Origin: Pseudomonadota bacterium
GTDB taxonomy: Bacteria > Pseudomonadota > Alphaproteobacteria > Rhizobiales > Phreatobacteraceae
Direction of reading: 5' to 3'
NCBI GenBank assembly: GCA_020161695.1
Contig: JAIUOO010000010.1
Coordinates: 62,001 to 126,000, forward strand
DNA: 64,000 bases
The notes below the pieces were generated by a model that searched no databases, had not been told where the DNA came from, and worked only from the letters and a program-made list of their open reading frames with translations. Below, piece by piece: positions 56,100-62,578 of the stretch. A program made the position numbers and the translations under genes. The first letter of the stretch is position 1, and every line of letters begins with the position of its first letter.

Positions 56100-56923
56100 G
56101 CGCGGTTCGTCCAGGAATGGGTTTCGCTGCGGGCGGTGGTGATCCATGCGTAAAGCCCATCCAGCATGACAAAGCCATGACGCAGCATGGCCTGATCATC
56201 GTCGCCGGCGAGCGCCGACAGGCCCAGCGAGGCGGCGAGGTAGCCGGCAGCCTGGGGGCTCGACGCGAGATCGTCGGTATCGGCGGCGCGCACGATGACG
56301 GCAAGTTCCGCGAGCGGGGCGAAGCCGGCAAGGCCGCAGGCCTCCAGCAAGGTGTCGAACGAGCAGCGCGGTCCGTCATGTTCGATCGGTGCGCCGGGCG
56401 TGTCGAAGGCGATGCCGCCCGTGTCGGCGGCCACCGCGAGAACCTGATCCGGTTCGACGAAGAGGATGCGGGCCTCGGGGTCGAGGAACCGGCGGATCAG
56501 CCAGGGGCAGGCGACACGGTCGATCTTGGGCCTGCGGCGCGTCACCCAGACGCGGGCGGGGCCGCCATAGGCGTCCGCCGCGGCGCGGGGCAGCGTCGGA
56601 TGGCCGGCCGCAGCCCAGCCAAGGCTGCCGCCGGCGAGGATCGACGCGGATATTCCGAGTTCGCGGAGTTCGGCGGCTGTGCGCTGGCTGCGGTTGTGGC
56701 CGGCCTTGCAGGCGATCACGACCGGCCGGGACGGATCGATGAGCGCGGCCACCGCAGCCCCGGAACCGTTGGCCGTCCAGCGTGCGGCCGGAAGGTCGGG
56801 CTGGCTGGCGCGGATGTCGGCGGCGCGCACGTCGATGATCTGCGGCCAGCGTGGGCCGCCGAGCAGGCGCGCAAGCGCATCGGGAGACAGGGCAAAAGGT
56901 AGGGGATAGGCGTTGTCGGACAA
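56096..56923 (-). CDS. chrB: Rhodanese-ChrB fusion protein (chromate resistance)
   Basis: A 275-residue two-domain protein. Residues 1-95 form a rhodanese domain with the active-site loop CKAGHNRS (Cys72). Residues 115-270 are the ChrB C-terminal domain: VWVTRRRPKIDRVACPWLIRRFLDPEARILFVE and HDGPRCSFDTLLEACGL. ChrB-type proteins accompany ChrA; full-length ChrB is described as a chromate-sensing regulator, but here the N-terminal DNA-binding part is replaced by rhodanese. The start is open to doubt: I chose TTG 56923, with GGAGG five bases before it; GTG 56935 is in frame and adds four residues. Coupled by ATGA overlap to chrA. Confidence 0.87.
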   Translation of the reverse strand: MSDNAYPLPFALSPDALARLLGGPRWPQIIDVRAADIRASQPDLPAARWTANGSGAAVAALIDPSRPVVIACKAGHNRSQRTAAELRELGISASILAGGSLGWAAAGHPTLPRAAADAYGGPARVWVTRRRPKIDRVACPWLIRRFLDPEARILFVEPDQVLAVAADTGGIAFDTPGAPIEHDGPRCSFDTLLEACGLAGFAPLAELAVIVRAADTDDLASSPQAAGYLAASLGLSALAGDDDQAMLRHGFVMLDGLYAWITTARSETHSWTNRA

Positions 56924-57135
56924 GCGAGCCTCCACCGGGATACCGGTCGGAGACGGTGCTTGGGTGGCATTGGATAGCCACCTGACGGGGCGACCGCCGA
57001 AGGCCCCGCTGGCATCAGATTGCCGCCGTCCTCCGTCCTTTGCAAGAGGCCCGCACGGCTCCCATGCGGTCGATGGCAGCCGTTCCGCCACCAAATCGGC
57101 TAGACAGCCCAACAGGGACAGGAGGATCGACCGTC

Positions 57136-58038
57136 GTGGACCAGAGCCGCAACGCGGCCGCCGAGCAGGCCCAGCGCTCGCGGCTGAGGGGCATCGGACT
57201 GATGTGCGCGGCGCTCGCGTGCTTTGCCTGCCTCGACGCGCTCGGCAAATGGCTCGGCACGCAGATGGACCCGATGCAGGTGGTCTGGACGCGCTACTGT
57301 TCGGCCCTCGTCGTGGCGCTCATCATCTTCAATCCGCTGCGCAATCCGGGCGTGCTCGTCACCCAGCGCCCGTGGATCCAGGCGATCCGGTCGGCCCTGC
57401 TGTTCGGCTCCACGGCGATCAATTTCATCGCGCTGCAGTTCCTTCAGCTCGACCAGACCGCCTCGATCATGTTCGCCACGCCCTTTCTCGTCGCGATCCT
57501 TTCCGGCCCCTTCCTCGGCGAGTGGATCGGACCCCGGCGCTGGGCGGCCGTTGCCGTCGGGTTTCTCGGGGTGCTGGTGATCACCAGGCCGTGGAGCGGG
57601 TCCATGCACTGGGCCATGGGCCTGTCCATGGTCGGTGCCTGCTTCTATGCGGTCTATAATCTGCTGACACGCATGCTGGCGGGCCACGATTCAGCCGGCA
57701 CGACCTCGATCTATTCGGTTGCCTTCGGGGCGGTCGTGGCGACGATCCTCGTGCCGCTGGTCTGGACCACGCCGCAGAGCCTGTGGGTGGTCGCCGGCAT
57801 GATCGCGATCGGTGTCTTCGGCGCGGTCGGGCACTGGCTGCTGATCATCGCCCACGGCCTTGCCCCGGCCGGCATCCTCGCGCCGTTCATCTACACGCAG
57901 ATCGTCTGGATGACGGCGCTCGGCTGGCTCGCCTTCGCGCAGGTTCCGGCGCCCAACACGCTTGCCGGCGCGGCCATCGTCATCGCCTCGGGCCTGTACC
58001 TGCTGTACCGCGAGAGGGTCGTCCGCCACACCCGCTGA
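57136..58038 (+). CDS. EamA-family (DMT) transporter
   Basis: A 300-residue drug/metabolite exporter with ten hydrophobic spans in two EamA repeats. The first repeat has LRGIGLMCAALACFACLDALGKWL and VVWTRYCSALVVALII; the second begins at WAMGLSMVGACFYAVYNLLTRML and ends near ILAPFIYTQIVWMTALGWLAF. GTG 57136 stands ten bases after GGAGG; no better start is seen. RhaT/RarD-like members export amino acids or other metabolites, but the substrate is not evident. Divergent from the chrB-chrA pair. Confidence 0.9.
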   Translation: MDQSRNAAAEQAQRSRLRGIGLMCAALACFACLDALGKWLGTQMDPMQVVWTRYCSALVVALIIFNPLRNPGVLVTQRPWIQAIRSALLFGSTAINFIALQFLQLDQTASIMFATPFLVAILSGPFLGEWIGPRRWAAVAVGFLGVLVITRPWSGSMHWAMGLSMVGACFYAVYNLLTRMLAGHDSAGTTSIYSVAFGAVVATILVPLVWTTPQSLWVVAGMIAIGVFGAVGHWLLIIAHGLAPAGILAPFIYTQIVWMTALGWLAFAQVPAPNTLAGAAIVIASGLYLLYRERVVRHTR

Positions 58039-58160
58039 GCGACGGCGCGCATTATGCGGCGTTTTGTCGCATATGGACATGACCTGATGAGCGTGAGGAT
58101 GCCGCGCGAGCGCCTCCAGCCCTTCCGGCGGAAGCCGCGACAGTCGCGGGAGTGCCGATC

Positions 58161-58799
58161 ATGTCGACGGATGCGGGGCAGTCGGGCGACCTCTTCATCG
58201 TCGACGACGATGCGCCGGTGAGGGACGCCATGGCGGTGGCCTTCGAGCGGTGCGGCTATCGCGTTTCCATGTTCGGCGACGGCCCGTCGGTGTTGCAGGC
58301 GCTGGTGCAGCGCCAGCCCGATCTGATCCTGCTGGAATCCCATCTGCCGGGGCCGAGCGGCCTCGATGTGCTGCGCCAGCTCGCCAGCCGCAAATTTCAC
58401 GGGCCGGTGGTGATCATCTCGGCCCATGCCGACATTCCCATGGCCGTCGAGGCCATCAAGTCCGGCGCGGCCGACGTGATCGAGAAGCCCTGCGACATGA
58501 GTCGCCTCGTGGCGCAGGTCGGCGCGACGCTTTCCGCGCATGTGAAGCGGCGGGCGGAGCGATCCGACCCGGTCGCCGCCCTCGGGCCGGACGGAGCCAG
58601 TCTGCTGACCCCGCGCGAGCGCGACGTGCTGCACGAACTCGTCCGCGGCGCCTCCAACAAGGAGGCCGGCCGCAGCCTCGGCATCTCGCCCCGCACGATC
58701 GAGGTGCATCGCGCCCGCATCATGGAGAAGCTCGGCGCGAAGAACGCAGCGGACCTCGTCCGGGTGATCTACGACGAGCGGCGGCTCGGCATGCGGTGA
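58161..58799 (+). CDS. FixJ/NarL-type response regulator with Glu at the phospho-acceptor position
   Basis: A 212-residue receiver plus LuxR-type helix-turn-helix regulator. The receiver has the acidic pair (Asp15-17, FIVDDDAPVRD), Ser87 in ISAHAD and Lys109 in IEKPCD, and the FixJ-like ADIPMAVEAIKSGAADVIEKP. The phospho-acceptor position is Glu59 (LILLESHLPGPSG, codon GAA at 58335-58337) where nearly all receivers have Asp. The HTH (LTPRERDVLHELVRGASNKEAGRSLGISPRTIEVHRARIMEKLGAKN) is intact. GGGAG precedes the ATG; GTG 58152 is an alternative. No kinase gene is adjacent. In other receivers Asp-to-Glu changes often mimic the phosphorylated state. Confidence 0.93.
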   Translation: MSTDAGQSGDLFIVDDDAPVRDAMAVAFERCGYRVSMFGDGPSVLQALVQRQPDLILLESHLPGPSGLDVLRQLASRKFHGPVVIISAHADIPMAVEAIKSGAADVIEKPCDMSRLVAQVGATLSAHVKRRAERSDPVAALGPDGASLLTPRERDVLHELVRGASNKEAGRSLGISPRTIEVHRARIMEKLGAKNAADLVRVIYDERRLGMR

Positions 58800-58947
58800 G
58801 GCGTCGTGCCGGGGCCTTCTGTCGAAAGGACCCTTGATGCCGTCCCGATCAGGGCCTTTACTGCCTGCCTTGAAGGCGAACGACCCGGATGTGTGGGGCC
58901 GTTCGCGGGTTGGTGCATCTGCATTCCCGCGAAGCGAGAGGCCGGCC

Positions 58948-59223
58948 ATGTTCTCAGATGAAGCCACTGCCCCCGACCGCCCCAATCCCGGCGAAATCCT
59001 GGCCGAGGAGCCCGTCATCTATGCGCGCATCCACGATGGTGTGCTGGAGGTGGTCACCGATCGCCTGACGCTGCGCTCGCGAAGCGGCGCGCTCGTGCCG
59101 ATCGAGGATCATATCCGCGAGCTCTTCGCGCGCGTGCGCGAGATCCGCGTCATGACCCTCGAGGAAGCGCCCTGGCTCCTGTCCAAGCATGTCATCGCCC
59201 CGCCGATGCAGCGGGCCGCCTGA
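58948..59223 (+). CDS. Small uncharacterised protein
   Basis: A 91-residue protein I do not recognise. It begins MFSDEATAPDRPNPGEILAEE (acidic, disordered-looking), then a compact part with alternating beta-like strips (VIYARIHDGVLEVVTDRLTLRSRSGALVPIEDHIRELFARVREIRVMT) and a C-terminal helix-like LEEAPWLLSKHVI. No signal peptide or membrane segment. GAGAGG stands before the ATG. Codon use is like its neighbours. It lies between the orphan response regulator and the phosphohexomutase gene, and could be real or could be one of several short frames; the strand bias in third-position GC favours real. Confidence 0.6.
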   Translation: MFSDEATAPDRPNPGEILAEEPVIYARIHDGVLEVVTDRLTLRSRSGALVPIEDHIRELFARVREIRVMTLEEAPWLLSKHVIAPPMQRAA

Positions 59224-59338
59224 CGGCGCTTTTTCGGCCGCAATCATCATCCATTCATCTGTGCCATGCGATGGCCTGCAAATAGCTGCGTGCCTATTGT
59301 CGCAGTTCCCTTCTCTCTGCAGAGGCAGACCGATCCGC

Positions 59339-60838
59339 ATGTTCCCGAAGCCGCTCGCCAGCCTGAAGCCGAATACTGCCGCCTACGAATCCCTGCCCTT
59401 GGTGAAGCCGACAGGCTTCCGTGAATACGACGCCCGGTGGTTCTTCGGCGAGGAACTGAACCTGATGGGCGTGCAGGCGGTGGGCATGGGCCTCGGCACG
59501 CTGATCGGCCGGATGGGCGTCAAGCGCGAGATCGTCGTGGGCCACGATTTCCGCGGCTATTCGTCCTCGATCAAGATGGCGCTGGCGACCGGCCTGATGG
59601 CGGCCGGCTGCAAGGTGCGCGACATTGGCCTCGCCATGTCGCCCATGGCCTATTTCGCCCAGTTCGAGCTCGACGTGCCCTGCGTCGCCATGGTCACCGC
59701 CAGTCACAACGACAACGGCTGGACCGGCGTGAAGATGGGCGCGCAGCGGCCGGTGACCTTTGGCCCCGACGAGATGGGCGCCCTGAAGAAGATCGTGCTG
59801 GACGCCGATTTCGATCTGATCGGTGGCGGCTCCTACCTCTTCGTCGAGGATTTCGCCGCCCGCTATATCCGCGACCTGACCGATCGCCCGAAGGTGACGC
59901 GCAAGCTGCGCGTCATCGCCGCCTGCGGCAATGGCACGGCCGGCGCCTTCGCGCCGCAGATCCTCGAGAAGCTCGGTGTCGAGGTCATCCCGCTGGACGC
60001 GGAACTCGACCACTCCTTCCCGCGCTACAACCCGAACCCCGAAGACATGAAGATGCTCCATGCCATGGCGGATGCCGTGAAGGAGCATGGCGCCGACGTG
60101 GCGCTCGGCTTCGACGGCGACGGCGACCGCTGCGGCGTGGTCGACAACCACGGCGAGGAGATTTTCGCCGACAAGATCGGCGTCATGCTGGCGCGCGACC
60201 TCTGCAAGGTGCACGGGCCCTCGCAGTTCGTCGTCGACGTGAAGTCCACGGGACTGTTCGACTCCGATCCCGAGCTGAAGCGGCTCGGCGCCAAGACCGA
60301 CTACTGGAAGACCGGCCACTCCTACATCAAGCGTCGGGTTCGCGATCTGAACGCGCTGGCGGGCTTCGAGAAGTCAGGCCACTTCTTCTTCAATGCGCCG
60401 GTCGGCCGCGGCTATGACGACGGTCTCGTCACCGCCATCGCGGTCATCGACATGCTCGACCGCAACCCGACCAAGTCGATGGCGGACCTCTATGCCGAGG
60501 TGCCGAAGACCTGGGGCTCGCCGACCATGGCGCCGAAATGCGCCGACGAGATCAAGTACGAGGTGGTCGACCGCGTGGTCGCGCGCTTCCAGGGCATGGA
60601 GCAGCGGGGCGAACAGGTGGCGGGTCAGCCGATCACCTCGCTGGTTACCGTCAACGGCGTGCGCGTCGGCACGGCGGACGGCACCTGGGGGCTCGTGCGC
60701 GCGTCATCGAACAAGCCGGAACTCGTCGTCGTGGTGGAGAGCCCGGTTTCCGAGGCCCGCATGCGCGAGATGTTCCACGCCGTGGACGGCGTGCTGCGCG
60801 AGAACCCGGAAGTCGGGAAGTACAACCAGACGATCTGA
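59339..60838 (+). CDS. Phosphomannomutase/phosphoglucomutase
   Basis: A 499-residue alpha-D-phosphohexomutase. The phosphoserine loop is VTASHNDNGWTG, the metal loop is GFDGDGDRCGVVD, and the sugar-binding loop is GFEKSGHFFFN (EKSGH type). A C-terminal phosphate-binding segment ends the fold (VRASSNKPELVVVVES). This long, AlgC/ManB-like class turns mannose or glucose 6-phosphate to the 1-phosphate for envelope sugar synthesis. The ATG at 59339 was chosen because upstream residues in the open frame are non-conserved in character. A terminator follows 25 bp after the stop. Confidence 0.94.
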   Translation: MFPKPLASLKPNTAAYESLPLVKPTGFREYDARWFFGEELNLMGVQAVGMGLGTLIGRMGVKREIVVGHDFRGYSSSIKMALATGLMAAGCKVRDIGLAMSPMAYFAQFELDVPCVAMVTASHNDNGWTGVKMGAQRPVTFGPDEMGALKKIVLDADFDLIGGGSYLFVEDFAARYIRDLTDRPKVTRKLRVIAACGNGTAGAFAPQILEKLGVEVIPLDAELDHSFPRYNPNPEDMKMLHAMADAVKEHGADVALGFDGDGDRCGVVDNHGEEIFADKIGVMLARDLCKVHGPSQFVVDVKSTGLFDSDPELKRLGAKTDYWKTGHSYIKRRVRDLNALAGFEKSGHFFFNAPVGRGYDDGLVTAIAVIDMLDRNPTKSMADLYAEVPKTWGSPTMAPKCADEIKYEVVDRVVARFQGMEQRGEQVAGQPITSLVTVNGVRVGTADGTWGLVRASSNKPELVVVVESPVSEARMREMFHAVDGVLRENPEVGKYNQTI

Positions 60839-60863
60839 CCGGGGGCGAACCGCCGCTCTCGTG

Positions 60864-60897
60864 CCGGCGGGCCATGTGTGGTCCGCCGGTATTTCTT
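60864..60897 (+). terminator. Intrinsic terminator after the phosphohexomutase gene
   Basis: A 10 bp stem CCGGCGGGCC/GGTCCGCCGG with one G.U pair and a six-base loop, followed by TATTTCTT. The plus-strand G.U again agrees with rightward use. Confidence 0.75.
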
Positions 60898-60954
60898 CAT
60901 CCCCCGTTAACCATGGCGTGCCAGCCTCGCCGCAGGGATTTTGAGGGGGATCAC

Positions 60955-61302
60955 GTGAGTCAGGCGGCCGTCGTCAGCCAGGACATCCGGGACCAGAGCA
61001 TGCCGCGTCCGAACGGCATGAGCGAACTGGAACTGCTGCGCACCATCACCGGCGGCTTCGCCTCATTCGGCAGTGCCGTGCGCCTCGCGGCGCTGACCGA
61101 CGCGCAGAAGTCGCGGGTTCTCGCGCATCTCGCCGAAGCCTCGACCGCCATGATGCAGGCGACCAACGCCTATCTGTTCGAGCTCGGACAGGCGCGCAAG
61201 CAGGAGGCGGCTGCGTCAAAGGGCCCTTCGGATGTCGAGGCGACGCGGGCCGGCGCCGTCGGCACGCAGGCCGTTGCAGCCGCCCTGCTCGTTGCCGGCT
61301 AA
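60955..61302 (+). CDS. Small uncharacterised Ala-rich protein
   Basis: A 115-residue protein I do not recognise, predicted mostly helical (SELELLRTITGGFASFGSAVRLAALTDAQKSRVLAHLAEASTAMMQATNAYLFELGQARKQEAAASK). It has no signal peptide, membrane span or cysteine. The start is GTG at 60955 after GGGGGA; an ATG at 61000 is the next possibility. The size and helical Ala/Gln character loosely recall phasin-like or chaperone-like small proteins, but there is no motif to support a name. It is monocistronic between a terminator and olsB. Confidence 0.6.
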   Translation: MSQAAVVSQDIRDQSMPRPNGMSELELLRTITGGFASFGSAVRLAALTDAQKSRVLAHLAEASTAMMQATNAYLFELGQARKQEAAASKGPSDVEATRAGAVGTQAVAAALLVAG

Positions 61303-61430
61303 ACGCTCACAACTTCCGCCGTCGTCACCGATCCGTCGCTGATCCGTCATTGGCCTGTCGGCTCGCTGCGGCACGAGGTCCGATGACGCGCGCTGCCAGG
61401 ATTCGCTAGGCTCGCGCTCCGGGGGTCCCG

Positions 61431-62387
61431 ATGGTCGAGCCGACCGCAAACAGCGCCAATCCGTTCGCGCGCCACTTCAATCCCGCGCTCTGGGCCGACC
61501 AGGGCCGCAAAATCATTCCGATGATGCGGGCCTATGGCGGCATCCTGCCGCGCGATGCCCGGGCGGCGGCCTCGCGGACGCTTGGCCGGCTCGGTACCCT
61601 GGAGGTCCGCCTCGCCGCGAACGCCGCGGAAGTGCGCCGGGCCCAGAAGCTGCGCTGGCGCGTCTTCTACGAGGAGATGCGCGCCATCGCCGACGGCCCC
61701 TCCCGTCTCGCCCGCCGCGACATCGACGCCTTCGACGCGATCTGCGACCACCTCGTCGTGATCGACCATGCGGTCATCGAGCGACCGGCGCTCGGCGCGC
61801 CGCGCCCGGCCATTGTCGGCACCTACCGCCTGCTGCGGCAGGAAATCGCCGACCGCAACGGCGGCTTCTACACGGCCTCCGAGTTCGACATTTCTGGCCT
61901 GCTGGCCCGCCATCGCGGCAAGCGCTTCCTGGAGCTCGGCCGCTCCTGCGTGCTGCCGCCCTACCGCAACAAGCGGACGGTGGAACTGCTCTGGCACGGC
62001 ATCTGGACCTATGTGCTGGCGCATCGCATCGACGTGATGTTCGGCTGCGCCAGCCTCGAGGGGATCGAGCCCAGGGCGCTGTCCATGGAACTGTCGTTCC
62101 TGCACCACAACGCCAAAGCCCCGGCGGAATGGGCGGCCGGCGCGCTGCCGTCCCGCCATGTCGAGATGGGCCGCCTGTCGAAGGACGCGATCGACATGAA
62201 GAAGGCGCTGCATGCGCTGCCGCCCCTCATCAAGGGCTACCTGCGTCTCGGCGCCTATGTCGGCGATGGCGCGGTGGTGGACCGCCAGTTCAACACGACC
62301 GACGTGCTGATCGTGCTGCCGGTCTCCGCGATCAGCCCGCGCTACATCGGTCATTTCGGCGCGACCGCCGAGCGCCACGCGGCCTAG
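61431..62387 (+). CDS. olsB: Ornithine lipid synthase OlsB (L-ornithine N-alpha-acyltransferase)
   Basis: A 318-residue GNAT-related enzyme that takes a 3-hydroxyacyl chain from acyl-ACP to the alpha-amino group of ornithine, giving lyso-ornithine lipid. The OlsB/PlsC-associated 'hemolysin-like' signature is plain: LEVRLAANAAEVRRAQKLRWRVFYEEM, CDHLVVID, IVGTYRLLRQE, GRSCVLPPYRNKRTVELLWHGIWTYVLAHRIDVMFGCASLEG and HHNAKAP. A phosphate-free lipid of this kind is made when phosphate is short in many alphaproteobacteria. The usual partner olsA is not next to it. The stop codon TAG lies inside the left end of an interspersed repeat, so the last residues may have been changed by its insertion. Confidence 0.93.
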   Translation: MVEPTANSANPFARHFNPALWADQGRKIIPMMRAYGGILPRDARAAASRTLGRLGTLEVRLAANAAEVRRAQKLRWRVFYEEMRAIADGPSRLARRDIDAFDAICDHLVVIDHAVIERPALGAPRPAIVGTYRLLRQEIADRNGGFYTASEFDISGLLARHRGKRFLELGRSCVLPPYRNKRTVELLWHGIWTYVLAHRIDVMFGCASLEGIEPRALSMELSFLHHNAKAPAEWAAGALPSRHVEMGRLSKDAIDMKKALHALPPLIKGYLRLGAYVGDGAVVDRQFNTTDVLIVLPVSAISPRYIGHFGATAERHAA

Positions 62388-62489
62388 AGCATTTCCGCTT
62401 TTCTTCGAATCGCGAAAATACTCCGTCTCGTTTTTTTGTCGCGTTTTCTTCACGCGAACCGGTGCCCACTTCGCTTGAAAACGCTCTAG
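62384..62489. repeat. 106 bp interspersed repeat with terminal inverted repeats CTAGAGC
   Basis: The element begins CTAGAGCATTTCC and ends GAAAACGCTCTAG; the ends are inverted copies with two mismatches. Inside are AT-rich strips and CGCGAACCGGTGCCCACTTCG, a wording I associate with scattered repeats in Hyphomicrobiales genomes. It has no coding capacity. The left end supplies the olsB stop codon. Confidence 0.8.
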
Positions 62490-62547
62490 TCGCCGGCTGG
62501 CCAGACCTGCCGTCCGGCCGGCTTCCGCGCGGCCGGGCGGCTGCTAT

Positions 62548-62568
62548 CGTTTCGCCAAGAACGAAACG
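62548..62568. promoter_or_regulatory. Inverted repeat CGTTTCG-7 bp-CGAAACG before the acyl-CoA ligase
   Basis: A 7 bp perfect inverted repeat ends 10 bp before the ligase start, overlapping the ribosome-binding area. It could be a repressor site or an RNA hairpin that limits translation. Confidence 0.4.
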
Positions 62569-62578
62569 GAAGCGCCGC

